64,000 bases of DNA from Cherax quadricarinatus (GCF_038502225.1 NC_091341.1:4298753-4362752), one strand, 5' to 3'; positions 33,812 to 44,973 are shown, numbered from the stretch's first letter. The notes: generated by a model from the sequence alone, not told the origin. Program-made: numbers and translations.

Positions 33812-36775
33812 TCAAACCCAGCCCCTCCCACTCATATATTTGTCCAGTCTCTTCTTAAAGCTACCCAAGGTCCTAGCCTCTATCACCCCACTGGGAAGAC
33901 TGTTCCACGCATCTACAACTCTGTTAGAAAACCAGTACTTACCTATGTCCTTTCTAAATCTAAATTTATCCAACTTAAATCCATTATTCCTGGTTCTTAC
34001 CTGGTTCGACACCCTCAGTACTTTATTAATGTCTCCCTTGTTTATGCCCGTCATCCACTTATACACTTCAATGATATCTCCCCTCATTCTACGCCTCTCC
34101 AGAGAGTGGAGATTTAAGGCTTTAAGTCTATCTTCATACGGGAGGTTCCTTACACAGTAAATCATTTTAGTCATTCTTCTCTGTATGTTCTCTAATGAGT
34201 CTATGTCCATCCTGTAGTAAGGGGACCAAAACTGAGCAGCATAATCTAAATGAGGCCTCACTAGTGATGTATAGAGCTGTAAAATAACTTTTGGACTTCT
34301 GTTACTTATACTTCTTGAGATAAATCCAAGTAATCTGTTGGCCTTGTTGCGCACACTAAGGCACTGCTGTCTTGGCTTTAGATTTCTGCTTACCATGACT
34401 CCCAAGTCTTTTTCACATTCTGTATGACCAAGCTCTACTTCACCTAGATTATAGCTTCGAGGGTTATTTTCATTACCAAGGGCAAGTACCTTACACTTAT
34501 CCACATTAAACTTCATCTGCCATTTTTCAGACCAAGACATTAATTTGTTCAAATCGTCCTGGAGTTCATTGATATCCTCCTCAGAGTGAATTATACGGCC
34601 TATCTTTGTATCATCAGCAAACTTACTCATGTCACTAGTAATCCCTTCATCAAGGTCATTAATGTAAATTATGAACAGGAGAGGGCCTAAAACTGATCCT
34701 TGTGGAACGCCACTAGTGACTAATCCCCATTCAGATTTCACTCCATTAATGGTAACTCTCTGCTTTCTATTGGTAAGCCATGCCTCAATCCATGCTAGAA
34801 CTTTACCTCCTATACCATGAGCTGCCACTTTTCTTAAGAGTCTCTTGTGAGGTACTCTGTCGAAGGCTTTACTAAAATCCAAATAAACAATATCATATTC
34901 TTTATCACTGTCAACTGCCTCAAATGTTCTATTGAAGAAAGTCAGTAAGTTTGTCAGGCAGGAACGACCTCTCGTGAATCCATGCTGAGATTCATTTATC
35001 AAGTTATGCTCTTCAAGGTGACTTCTGATAATGTCAGCTATAATTGATTCTAATAACTTGCCCACTATAGATGTCAGGCTTATTGGACGGTAATTTGAAG
35101 GAGTGGACTTATCCCCTGATTTGAATATAGGAACCACATTAGCCATCTTCCACAACTCTGGCACAACACTGGTAAGGATGGACGCATTGAATACACTCGT
35201 TAATGGCTGACTAAGCTCCATCTTGCATTCCTTAAGTACCCTTGAAAACAACTCATCGGGTCCCGGGGACTTATTTTGTTTCAGTTTGTCTATCTGTTTA
35301 ATAACCATGTCCCTCGTGACAGTAATATTAGTTAACTTAAATTCATCAGGAACTAAATAATTGTTAATTACTGGAATCTCATTTACATCTTCCTGTGTAA
35401 AAACTGACAAAAAATAGTCATTAAATAAGGAACACATTTCCAGTTCATTATCCGTCAGCTGTCCATTCCCAGATTTCAGAGGTCCTACTTTTTCCTTCAC
35501 CTTCGTCCTATACACTTGAAAGAACCCCTTTGGATTAGTCTTTGATTCATTAGCAACTCTAATTTCATAGTCACGTTTAGCCTTTCTAATCGCCTTTTTT
35601 ACTTCTCTTTTAAGCTGAACATATTGGTCAGTAAGGTTAACCTCTCCTCTTCTGATGCGCCTATAAATTCCCCTTTTCTCCCCTAATAGATGCTTTAGCC
35701 TCCTGTTAACCCATTTGGGATCGTTATTATTAGACCTAATTTCTCTCTGGGGAATGTATATACTCTGGGCACTGTGTACATTATTAAGAAAACAATCATA
35801 AAAGCAGATCCCTTCATATTCATAAGTATGATTATCGTCAATAAAATCATTAGCTAGATAACCCCAATCAAGATTAGACAGATGTTCCCTAAGTCCATTA
35901 TAATCGGCAGAACGAAAATCAGGGATTTTTACTGTATTATCATTATTCTTGCATTCCCAATTAATGCTAAAAGTGATGGATTTGTGATCACTTGCGCCAA
36001 GCTCTTCAGTGATCTCCAGATTATTCACGAGTGTTTCCTTATTTGACAAGACTAGGTCTAGCAAATTATTACCCCTGGTAGGCTCAGTTACGCTCTGTTT
36101 CAGAAAACAGTCCTGAACTGTTTCCATAAAGTCACTGGACTCTAGATTACCTGTCAAAGAATTCCAGTCAATTTGACTAAAGTTAAAGTCCCCTACTATG
36201 ACTATGTTACTGTGTCCAGAAGCCCTAACAATTTCGTCCCAAAGAAGTCTCCCTCTATCGTGATCCAAGCCTGGAGGTCGGTATATTACACCTAGAATTA
36301 GTTTTTCTTGACCCTCCACGAACTCTACCCAAACAGACTCTGTTACTGCTCCATCTATTTTTATACCTGTTTTTATGCAACAATTAATATTTTCTCGAAC
36401 ATACAATGCAACTCCTCCCCCCTTCCCATTACATCTATCCACATTGAACAACTTAAATCCCTGAATATTACACTCAGCAGTCATATCCCGACTCTTTAAA
36501 TCATACCACGTTTCAGTTAATGCAATGATATCAAAGTTCCCAGCACATGCTACCAAACGTAGTTCATTAATTTTATTTCTTGCACTTCGACTGTTAGCAT
36601 AAAATACCATCATATGTTTTTTCTTCTGCACATTTTTCCTATTCATCTTTGTTTTTACACAATTTCTGAAATTATCATTACCCAGAGTTACTCCATGACA
36701 GTTACTATTAAGATTCTTAATATCAGAGCATAAGTCAATATATCCATACTCATTATTAATCATTTCTAAACCCAT
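33812..36775 (-). CDS. CR1-like ORF2p, intact endonuclease/reverse transcriptase (987 aa)
   Basis: One uninterrupted frame. The N-terminal APE-type endonuclease spans about residues 50-270 with Asn61 (YANSRSARNK), Glu88 (ALTETWYD), Asp196/Asn198 (GDFNF) and Asp263/His264 (ASDHKS). RT spans about 480-760: KSPGPDE, NYRPISLTSIVGKLLESI, Asp633 in [24 protein letters not shown] and the FADD box at 719-722. The C-terminus has HLDYAAQFWSPYYR and LGSFKKRLDKYMSGRGW. All expected catalytic residues are present, so the enzyme could be active. The start at MGLEMINNEYG is chosen because the frame is open there; the downstream MNRKNVQ (residue 44) is the alternative, and copy B has a stop between the two. 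It makes cDNA by target-primed reverse transcription in the nucleus. Confidence 0.92.
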   Translation of the reverse strand: MGLEMINNEYGYIDLCSDIKNLNSNCHGVTLGNDNFRNCVKTKMNRKNVQKKKHMMVFYANSRSARNKINELRLVACAGNFDIIALTETWYDLKSRDMTAECNIQGFKLFNVDRCNGKGGGVALYVRENINCCIKTGIKIDGAVTESVWVEFVEGQEKLILGVIYRPPGLDHDRGRLLWDEIVRASGHSNIVIVGDFNFSQIDWNSLTGNLESSDFMETVQDCFLKQSVTEPTRGNNLLDLVLSNKETLVNNLEITEELGASDHKSITFSINWECKNNDNTVKIPDFRSADYNGLREHLSNLDWGYLANDFIDDNHTYEYEGICFYDCFLNNVHSAQSIYIPQREIRSNNNDPKWVNRRLKHLLGEKRGIYRRIRRGEVNLTDQYVQLKREVKKAIRKAKRDYEIRVANESKTNPKGFFQVYRTKVKEKVGPLKSGNGQLTDNELEMCSLFNDYFLSVFTQEDVNEIPVINNYLVPDEFKLTNITVTRDMVIKQIDKLKQNKSPGPDELFSRVLKECKMELSQPLTSVFNASILTSVVPELWKMANVVPIFKSGDKSTPSNYRPISLTSIVGKLLESIIADIIRSHLEEHNLINESQHGFTRGRSCLTNLLTFFNRTFEAVDSDKEYDIVYLDFSKAFDRVPHKRLLRKVAAHGIGGKVLAWIEAWLTNRKQRVTINGVKSEWGLVTSGVPQGSVLGPLLFIIYINDLDEGITSDMSKFADDTKIGRIIHSEEDINELQDDLNKLMSWSEKWQMKFNVDKCKVLALGNENNPRSYNLGEVELGHTECEKDLGVMVSRNLKPRQQCLSVRNKANRLLGFISRSISNRSPKVILQLYTSLVRPHLDYAAQFWSPYYRMDIDSLENIQRRMTKMIYCVRNLPYEDRLKALNLHSLERRRMRGDIIEVYKWMTGINKGDINKVLRVSNQVRTRNNGFKLDKFRFRKDIGKYWFSNRVVDAWNSLPSGVIEARTLGSFKKRLDKYMSGRGWV

Positions 36776-36789
36776 ACCTCTAACTAATC

Positions 36790-37437
36790 CTAGTTTAAAG
36801 TCCTAACAACCCCCTCAACTGAGTTAGCAAGAAAACCCACACCTGCCCTGGATAAGTGAACCCCATCCCTGGCATACATGTCATTTCGGCCATAGAAGTT
36901 GTCCCAGTTGTCAATGAATGGTACTGCATTATCCTTACAGTGTTTATCCAGCCAACAATTAATACCAATTGCTCTGGACAACCATTCATTACCAACACCT
37001 CTTCTTGGCAAAATGCCACATATAACAGGGCGCCCCCCCTTCTTCCTAATTATGTCTATAGCTGTCCTGAACTTTCTAACTAAATCCTCACTTCTACGCT
37101 TGCCTACATCATTGCCTCCAGCACTGAGGCAAATAATAGGATTGATCCCATTACCGTTCATGATGTTGTCAAGCCGGCTAACAATGTCCTCCATCCCAGC
37201 CCCAGGAAAGCATACCCTTTGTCTCCTACTCCTGTCCTTCAAGCAGAATGCCCTATCCATGTATCTAACCTGGCCATCCCCAACAACAACAATATTCTTA
37301 CCTTCCTTGTTGTCGTTCGTCGTGACGATCCCAGTAGTCGACTCACATTAGTCGTGTAGCACCGAGAATGCGTTTGAGGTTTCCACAGGAGCTTCCACAG
37401 CAGTCTCTTTCTTCTTCATCGTTTATGGCTTTCCATT
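36790..37437 (-). pseudogene. CR1-like ORF1p fragment, copy E, catalytic Ser lost
   Basis: Collinear with copy B ORF1 from about residue 65. Upstream frame disruption occurs where copy B reads PDECEST; here a stop intervenes near 37349. The esterase block I reads VVVGDGQVRY, so the catalytic Ser is Gly. Blocks LSAGGNDVGKRRSEDL and DGVHLSRAG are intact. The frame open from MDRAFCLKD to the stop at 36790 is 156 codons. The N-terminal coiled coil is missing. The stop of ORF1 lies 14 bp before the ORF2 start codon at 36775, giving the normal ORF1-ORF2 spacing. Confidence 0.88.
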
Positions 37438-37440
37438 TCC

Positions 37441-37948
37441 ATCCATTGTTGTTGATGGGGATAGCCAGATTAGGTACATGGATAGGGCATTCTGCTTAAA
37501 GGATAGGAGTAGGAGGCAGAGAGTGTGTTTTCCTGGGGCTGGGATGAAGGATATTGTTAGCCGTCTGGATGACATCATGAGAGGTAATGGGAGCAATCCT
37601 ATTATCTGTCTCAGTGCTGGAGGCAACGATGTTGGCAGACGTAGGAGTGAGGACCTGATTAGCAGGTATAGGTCAGCAATAGAGATAATTAGGAGGAAGG
37701 GTGGGAAACCTGTCATATGTGGCATTTTGCCAAGGAGAGGAGTTGGAAATGAATGGTTGTCCAGAGCAATTGGTGTCAATTGCTGGCTGGACAAATACTG
37801 TAAGGAAAATGCGGTAACATTCATTGACAACTGGGACCTCTTCTATGGCCGAAATGACATGTATGCCAGGGATGGGGTTCACTTATCTAGGTGTGGGGTG
37901 GGAGCACTGGCCAACGCAGTGGAGGGAGCTGTTAGGTCTTTAAACTAG
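37441..37948 (+). pseudogene. CR1-like ORF1p fragment, copy D
   Basis: Starts at VVDGDSQIRYMDRAFCLKD (Ser retained; a Val-to-Asp change just before it) and continues through LSAGGNDVGRRRSEDLISRY, CGILPRRGVGNEW and DGVHLSRCGVG to a stop at 37948. All SGNH residues are present, but the N-terminal coiled coil is missing, so the copy is 5'-truncated. ORF2 follows after 14 bp. Confidence 0.87.
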
Positions 37949-37962
37949 GAATAGTTAGTGGT

Positions 37963-40822
37963 ATGGGTTTTGGCGGGAAAACTGTGAAGTCGCAGGGTAG
38001 TAATATGAGTACTAGGAGAACTAGTAATAGGCAAAATGAGGTGGATATTGGAAAGCCAGTGGCACTAATTGACAAGGACAGTAATAGGTTTAGTGGAATA
38101 ACAGAAAGGAGCAGGAAGGGTAAAGAGAGAGGAGGGTCTTTAAATATTTATTACACAAATAGTCGCAGTGCTAGGAATAAGATGGACGAGTTGAGACTAG
38201 TTGCTAGTGCAGGTAACATAGATATATTTGCCATTACTGAGACGTGGTTTAATTCAAAAAGTCGGGACATGCCTGCAGAATGTAACATTCAGGGTTTTAA
38301 ATTGTTCCAAGTAGATAGAAGTATCGGGAAGGGGGGTGGGGTGGCATTGTATGTCCGAGATCGCTTGAACTGTGCATAAAAACGGGTATTAAGTCTGAAG
38401 TAACACATACAGAGTCTGTTTGGATAGAATTTTCAGAGGGGCATGAAAAATTAATTTTAGGTGTGATATACCGTCCCCCAAATTTAGATAGGGACCAGGG
38501 GGAGACTACTATGGGAGGAAATTGTTAGGGCAACAAGGCACGATAATGTAGTAATTCTAGGAGACTTTAACTTTAGTCATATTGATTGGAATTTCTTGAC
38601 TGGGAATTTAGAATCATACGACTTCTTAGAAGTAGTTCAGGATTGCTTTTTGAAGCAGTTTGTGACAGAACCTACAAGGGGTAATAACCTGCAGAAGTTT
38701 CAGAGGAACTGGGTGCTAGCGACCACAAATCAATTACATTTAGAATTGAATGGAAGTATGATAGTAGGGATAACTCAGTAACAGTCCCAGATTTTCGCTT
38801 AGCAGATTACGATGGGCTTAGAGAACACTTATCATCTGTTGACTGGGGTAACGAAGAGAGCTATCAATATGACAGTTTTCTGAGCACAATACATGCTGCT
38901 CAAAGAACGTTTATCCCTTATAAGGAAATTAGATCAAATAGAAATGACCCAAAATGGATGAATAATAGGCTGAAATATCTACTAGGGCATAAGAAAGGAA
39001 TTTATAGGCTTATCAAAAGAGGCGAGGGTCATCTTATGAATCAGTATATTGACATTAAGAGGGACATTAAAAAGGGGATAAGAAAAGCTAAAAGGGACTA
39101 TGAAATTAAAGTTGCTAGGGATTCTAAAACTAACCCAAAAAGTTTTTTCCAGGTATATAGAACAAAAGTCAGAGATAAGATAGGTCCCCTTAAAAATAAC
39201 TATGGGCATCTTACTGACAAAGAGAATGAAATGTGCTCGATTTTAAATAATTATTTTCTCTCGGTTTTTACACAGGAAGACACTAATAATATTCCGGTAA
39301 TTAATTTTTATAGTGGATCAGAAGAAGATAAATTATGTAACATCACAGTCACTAGTGAAATGGTTGTGAAGCAGATAGACCGACTGAAGCAAAATAAGTC
39401 ACCGGGTCCTGATGAGGTTTTTTCAAGGGTTCTAAAGGAATGCAAAATGGAAGTCTGTGAACCATTAACTAATATTTTTAATTTATCTCTTCAAACAGGT
39501 GTAGTGTCTGATATGTGGAAGATGGCTAATGTAATTCCTATTTTTAAAACAGGGGACAAGTCGTTACCGTCAAATTACCGCCCAATAAGCCTGACCTCAA
39601 TTGTAGGCAAATTACTAGAGTCAATTATAGCTGAGATTATAAGAAGCCATCTCGATAAGCATAGCTTGATTAATGATACTCAGCATGGATTCACAAGAGG
39701 CCGATCTTGTCTGACTAATTTATTAACTTTCTTCAGTAAAGCTTTTGAGGCTGTTGACCACGATAAAGAATTTGATATTATTTACTTAGATTTTAGTAAG
39801 GCATTTGATAGAGTTCCGCACCAAAGACTGTTGAAGAAAGTAGCAGCTCATGGCATTGGGGAAAGGGTGCTCTCGTGGATCGAATCATGGCTCACAGACA
39901 GGAAGCAGAGAGTGTCCATAAATGGGGTTAAATCCGAGTGGGGATCCGTAACAAGTGGCGTTCCACAGGGATCAGTCTTGGGCCCGTTGTTGTTTATAAT
40001 ATATATCAATGATCTTGATGAAGGAATTACTAGTGATATGAGCAAATTCGCCGATGACACGAAGATAGGTAGGATAATTGATTCAAACGTAGATGTTAGG
40101 GAACTTCAGGAGGATTTAGACAAACTCTACTCTTGGTCAGAAAAGTGGCAGATGCAGTTCAATGTAGATAAATGCAAGGTTCTGAAGCTCGGGAGTGTCC
40201 ATAACCCTAGCACTTATAAGTTAAATAATGTAGAACTTAGCCATACAGATTGCGAAAAGGACTTGGGGGTTATGGTAAGCAGCAACCTTAAACCAAGACA
40301 GCAATGCCTAAGCGTACGTAATAAGGCAAATAGATTACTGGGATTTATATCAAGAAGTGTAAGCAACAGAAGTCCAGAGGTCATACTGCAGCTTTATACA
40401 TCATTAGTAAGGCCTCACCTAGATTATGCAGCTCAGTTCTGGTCTCCATATTACAGAATGGACATAAATTCGTTAGAAAACATTCAGCGTAGGATGACTA
40501 AATTAATACATAGCATTAGAAATCTTCCTTATGAAGAAAGATTGAAGACTCTTAAGTTACATTCACTTGTTAGACGAAGAATGAGGGGAGACCTGATCGA
40601 AGTGTATAAATGGAAGACAGGTATTAATAAAGGGGATATTAACGAGGTCTTGAGGATATCTCTCCAAGAGAGAACCCGCAGTAATGGATTTAAATTAGAT
40701 AAGTTTAGATTTAGAAAGGACATAGGAAAGTATTGGTTTGGAAATAGGGTAGTTGATGAGTGGAACAGTCTACCTAGTTGGGTTATTGAGGCTAGGACTT
40801 TGGGTAGTTTCAAATTTAGGCT
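37963..40822 (+). pseudogene. CR1-like ORF2p, copy D, broken endonuclease and intact RT frame
   Basis: EN: 37963-38379 has YYTNSRSARNK and AITETWFN, then a frameshift at about 38378. It continues ESVWIEFSEGHEKLILGVIY, with another shift near 38500. GDFNFSHIDW is present at about 38560, but the LDLVLSNKE region is deleted after EPTRGNNLQ, and the SDH motif is out of frame near 38724. From 38958 the RT is open for 633 codons: [49 protein letters not shown] and KFADDTKIGR. The last 15 codons are read from antisense PLE sequence after 40822. EN is dead; RT is structurally complete but lacks its C-terminus. Confidence 0.9.
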
Positions 40823-41058
40823 GCCAAGCTACCCAAGACTCTATAACTCCACCCGGTAGATCATCAGATGCAGCATTTTCCACCTGACCTCAACATTCTG
40901 AACATGACTATAAATACTCCCGTACCTTCCACCCCAGGTAGATCTGTGTGACTTGAAAAAGCCCACTGTGTGGGTGAAACGTTGTCAATAAAGGATCACA
41001 TTATACTGCATGTGTTTATATTTCCACTGTGTCGGTATTTGATACCATTTATTTCCAT
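40823..41058 (+). mobile_element. PLE 3' terminal segment
   Basis: Matches 11935-12176 of the PLE palindrome: agctacccaagactctataa, the cacctgacctca region, gcccactgtgtgggtgaaac, gttgtcaataaaggatcaca and the end ccatttatttccat. It joins the CR1 copy on its left directly to the RTE-like LINE on its right. No target duplication is evident. Confidence 0.9.
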
Positions 41059-42275
41059 ATAAAGGGCCTATACATACTCTCCACCAATCCTTAGGTACCT
41101 TCCCCTCTTTCATGCATTTATTAAACAAAAATACCAACCACTCCAACACTATATCCCCCTTTGCTTTTAACATTTCTGTCATGATTCCGTCAGTTCCAGC
41201 TGCTTTACCCTCTTTCATTCTACGTAATGCCTCACGCACCTCCCCCACACTCACATCCTGTTCTTCTTCATTCTTAAATGATGGTATACATCCCTGGCCA
41301 GTGCATGAAATTACCGCCTCCCTTTCTTCGTCGACATTTAAAAGTTCCTCAAAGTATTCTCGCCATCTACCCAATACCCCCATCTCCCCATCTACTAACT
41401 CTCCTACTCTGTTTTTAACTTGTTTAACTCACTCCAAATTTTTTTCTTATTTTCATTAAAATTTCTTGACAGTGCCTCTCCCACTCTATCATTTGCTCTC
41501 CTTTTGCACTCTCTCACCACTCTCTTTACCTTTCTTTTACTCTCCATATACTCTGCTCTTCTTATAACACTTCTGCTTTGTAAAAACCTCTCATAAGCTA
41601 CCTTTTTCTCTTTTATCACACCCTTTACTTCATCATTCCACCAATCACTCCTCTTTCCTCCTGTACCCACCCTCCTATAAGCAGAAACTTCTGCCCCACA
41701 TTCTACTACTGCATTTTTAAAACTATTCCAACCCCCTTCAACCCCCCCCCCCACTACTCATCTTTGCTCTAGCCCCACCTTTCTGCCAATAGTTGCTCAT
41801 ATCTCACCCGAACTTCCTCCTCCCTTAGTTTATACACTTTCACCTCCCTCTTACTTGTTACCATTTTCCTCTTGTCCCATCTACCTCTTACTCTAACTGT
41901 AACTACAACTAGATAATGATCCAATATATCAGTTGCCCCTCTATAAACGTGTACATCCTGAAGCCTACCCATTAACTTTTTATCCACCAATACATTATCA
42001 AACAAACTTTCATTACGTGCTACATCATACCTTGTATATTTAATTTATCCTCTTTTTCATAAAATATGTATTACTTATTACCAAACCTCTTTCTACACAT
42101 AGGTCAATTAAAGGTTCCCCATTTACATTTACCCCTGGCACCCCAGATTTACCTACTACTCCCTCCACAACATTTTTACCCACTTTAGCATTGAAATCCC
42201 CAACCACAAGTATTCTCACACTTGGTTCAAAACTCCCCACGCATTCACTCACTGCTTTTACACTGCTTGTTGAGC
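41059..42275 (-). pseudogene. RTE-like LINE, 5' half (APE endonuclease and RT start)
   Basis: Minus strand. EN part: RILVVGDFNAKVGKNVVEGV and GEPLIDLCVERGLVISNTYF (42040-42285), then LVDKKLMGRLQDVHVYRGA and DHYLVVVTVRVRGRW (41769-42005). Linker: SDWWNDEVKGVIKEKKVAY (41404-41754). RT start: GVLGRWREYFEELLN, REALRRMKEGKAAGTDGI, FLFNKCMKEGKVPKDWWR and GPLY at 41064 (40985-41383). Reading then stops at PLE sequence. The RT continues, after a gap of perhaps 50-60 residues, at 28530. Frameshifts separate the pieces, and the N-terminal EN residues are missing. Confidence 0.85.
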
Positions 42276-42391
42276 CAGTACACAAACAGGGAGTACAATG
42301 AAATTAGCTCAGAGGCGTTCACACCACCGTATGTCCTTCGATGGTGGGTACAACATCTAGCTTGACTAGATGCGCCATTGTTAAGGATTGT

Positions 42392-42483
42392 GTCGTCTAG
42401 TGGTCTAGTGATCTAAGGCGTCATGCCTTTTCGCTCACCATGAGGTGGGCCAAAGCAGCGTAGGTTCGATTCCTTGGCTAGTG
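42392..42483 (+). other. tRNA-like sequence (Leu-type, possible SINE head)
   Basis: A tgtctagtggtctagtga-type A-box region (around 42395-42412) with ctaaggcg, a variable part containing gctcaccatgaggtgggc, and a canonical B box ggttcgattcc at 42463-42473. The order and long variable region suggest descent from a class II tRNA such as tRNA-Leu. It does not fold into a convincing intact tRNA by eye, so a SINE head or tRNA relic is more likely than a functional gene. Confidence 0.6.
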
Positions 42484-42528
42484 TAGTGTTGTTATTGATC
42501 AATACCACTCGTTTCGTGGGTACAATTT

Positions 42529-42533
<5 letters not shown>

Positions 42534-42586
<53 letters not shown>
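42534..42586. repeat. (TA)n microsatellite
   Basis: About 26 ta dinucleotides, between the tRNA-like sequence and a MITE-like element. Confidence 0.95.
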
Positions 42587-42590
<4 letters not shown>

Positions 42591-42591
42591 A

Positions 42592-42976
42592 ATGTCATGT
42601 CGAATAGGCAAAATTGGTTAATTAACAAGAACACATTTAAAAGTAAGTCCTTTCTAAAAATTTTCTCTTGTACGTTTAAAGATATATAGTTTTCATTTAT
42701 GTTAATGTAAAAATTAATAATTTTGTACCAAAAGAACCTTAGGAAACTTACCTAACTTTATTATAACAAGCGCAGTTTAATTTAGCCTAATCCAACTAAA
42801 TATATTTTAGATAAGTTTACAATAATTTAATAATAAACACAATTAATTTTGTTTTCATTAAGTTCAGAATGATTTCTGCGAAATTATTGCATACACAAAT
42901 TTTCGCTTGCCTTATTCGGCAAGAAGAGTGTTGCTATTTAAGCAAAATTGCAAGTTTTACCTATTCGGCACCACAC
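42592..42976. mobile_element. MITE-like element with ~26-bp terminal inverted repeats
   Basis: The left end atgtcatgtcgaataggcaa and the reverse complement of the right end gtgtggtgccgaataggtaa agree over about 26 bp with several mismatches. The 385-bp interior is AT-rich and non-coding. It contains a second attcggcaagaagag copy of the end motif near 42915. No transposase, so non-autonomous. Superfamily not determined. Confidence 0.75.
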
Positions 42977-43259
42977 ACTTACAAGGAGTAACAGGGTGTA
43001 TACAACCAGGGGTGTACAGAAAATGTACGCATGTACAGTTTTCTGTAATCCCATATGAGGGATGAGAGTATTCCTATCTTGTGGTGTACAGTTTACTGGA
43101 CAGTGTAACACTAAGCAACAAATGTCTCTCATAGGATGACCCGTGTCGGCACTATGGTGCCAAGACTGTGTTGAAGAACAGGTGAAGGTGGGGAAGCCAT
43201 GGCTCTGTGACTGACCACAGACAGCAGCCACCACTGGCTTATCTGAACTCCACACAGTG

Positions 43260-43335
43260 CCCAAGACACACACACACACACGGGACCAGGAGCTGTGAAT
43301 CGACCCCTGCAACTACATATAGGTGAGTACATGGA
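43260..43335 (+). repeat. LINE 3'-tail segment with (CA)n
   Basis: Contains (ca)n, gggaccaggagctgtgaatc, gacccctgcaactacata and ggtgagtac, matching the tail of the LINE at 51065-51813 in the opposite orientation. Confidence 0.65.
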
Positions 43336-43677
43336 TGAGTACACACACTCGGCCAAGTAAATAAAGCTCAGCCAGGGTATGGAACTGTCTTACCACAGCG
43401 GCGTCAACGCACCACTAGCGTGAAGTGACGTGGAAAAACGCTCATAAAAGATAAGGCAATTTGTGGACAAACAGGCTTCTTGTACCTTGCAAATGTCATA
43501 CAAGTCGTTAGTATTTTATTGACACGCCAGTCAACATTCTCAGCACACATTTTCTCACTCAAGCCTTCCACTCTTACTCCATCCTTTCCTCCTTCAGCAA
43601 CTCTCTCTCTCTGTTCCTCTCTCAACCTTCCTTTCTCATTCCTTAAACCCCTTCTCTCTCCTCTCCTTCCTTAAACC

Positions 43678-43714
<37 letters not shown>

Positions 43715-44390
43715 TCGATCATCTTACTTTTCACATCCCTTGATCTTTCTTATTTCTCCTGCCTTTGGTGTGAAATGTTATATTTTGCTACAGACTAACT
43801 TAACGATTAACTTAATACAACTAAGTCTCGGCCCACTTACACTGGGTCACTGGATAAGGACACTTTTAAACAGTTAAGGACACATTAAATATCCCGAGTG
43901 CCCTTACCTACAGCACGTCCGTATCAACGTACCATTTGCAATTTTGCACCATTACACAGGATCAGTCTACGTTTGGTGGATGCTGATCACTGTAAGTATT
44001 CGTTTCGTGAGATTTCAGGCTTAGTATAAGTGAAGCGGTGTTTGTTTCATATTTGTTTCATGTCCAGACTTAGTATAAGTAGTGTATGCTTCATTATATC
44101 CAGACTTCGTATAAGTGAAGCATTGTTGTCTTGGTGATGCCCAGGCTGAGTGTTGAGAGGTTATTGCATCACTTAATTGATTTTTTGTGATAATGTACTT
44201 ATATAATATCAGTTTTAGCAATTTATTATCTTTTATAGCTTAATGTCTTGTCTAGCTCTGTGATGAACCTTCATAAATTGTTTCTCCTATGAGTGAGGGA
44301 GAGAGGAGAGTTAGATATATTAACACACCCAACCATCTCCACATCTCTTTAATTTATTAATAAAGACTACCTTTCTTACTGCCACCTCTG
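43336..44390. other. unannotated sequence with (CT)n and a short ~60-bp imperfect repeat
   Basis: A (ct)n run lies at about 43683-43712. At 44018-44130, cagacttagtataagtgaag-type units occur about three times. No gene is supported. Confidence 0.5.
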
Positions 44391-44880
44391 TCACTGTTGC
44401 ACTCCTTATACTGCTACTACCACTACGACTACTTTTACCACTGCTACTACTATTACTTGTACCATTATACAGACGCTACCCTACTTACGAACATTCGAGT
44501 TACGAACATTCGAGTTACGAACATTCGGAAATACGAACAGACATTCGGACATACGAACACACTATATAGTATCAGTACATTACTGATGCTGTACAGTATT
44601 GTCTAAGTTTTCAATGAACAACAGCGCAGAGACAGAATATAAAAAACAATAATAATAATCGTAAAAATAGAAAATGGCAAAATAACGACTTACGAACAAT
44701 TCATGATACAAACAGCCTACTGAAACATAACTTGTTCTTAAGTTGGGGGCGTCTGTACTACTTCCTCTCGTTTTACCCCATGCCCTGTACCCCTCCTTCA
44801 GACCAAAACGTCGTCGTTTCTATGTTGGGGTTATATGTGTATTGTTCCAGTCACGGTATTGTCTTTTTATTCTTTAGATA
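44391..44880 (+). mobile_element. PLE 3' fragment interrupted by a mariner-type MITE
   Basis: The left part has the cta-rich tract seen in the PLE at 27840-27910. After the MITE (44468-44757) the sequence resumes with ccccatgccctgtac, aaaacgtcgtcgtttctatg and gttccagtcacggtattgtc. The last is the reverse complement of 26531-26550. The MITE is therefore younger than this PLE copy. Confidence 0.75.
44468..44757. mobile_element. Tc1/mariner-type MITE, 290 bp including TA target duplication
   Basis: The left end ta-cagacgctaccctacttac and right end, as complement, ta-cagacgcccccaacttaag are inverted repeats of about 24 bp with a few mismatches. Both are bounded by TA, the Tc1/mariner target site. 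The interior is non-coding. Near the left end a cgagttacgaacatt unit is tandemly repeated. Confidence 0.85.
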
Positions 44881-44973
44881 CAACTTATTTCAGGTGGCAG
44901 CGTGAAAATAACCTTTTTCCACATGTTTTCTGTTGTCCTCCGGCTCCTCAGGCTGTGCCTGACCTCACTGAGT

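Larger units (their letters stand above)
33692..37437 (-). mobile_element. CR1-like LINE copy E, nearly complete
   Basis: The minus-strand element begins inside ORF1 (about 37437) and ends with a 3' tail catt-cttatgttctta at 33692-33710. It is tail to tail with copy C and head to head with copy D. It carries the only intact ORF2 in the window. The 5' UTR and ORF1 N-terminus are missing, so transcription from its own promoter is doubtful. Confidence 0.92.
37438..40822 (+). mobile_element. CR1-like LINE copy D (third subfamily)
   Basis: Begins within ORF1 esterase block I, head to head with copy E, and runs to the late RT C-terminus at about 40822, where PLE sequence replaces the last part and the 3' UTR. 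Its C-terminal region is nearly identical to 488-1158. Confidence 0.9.
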
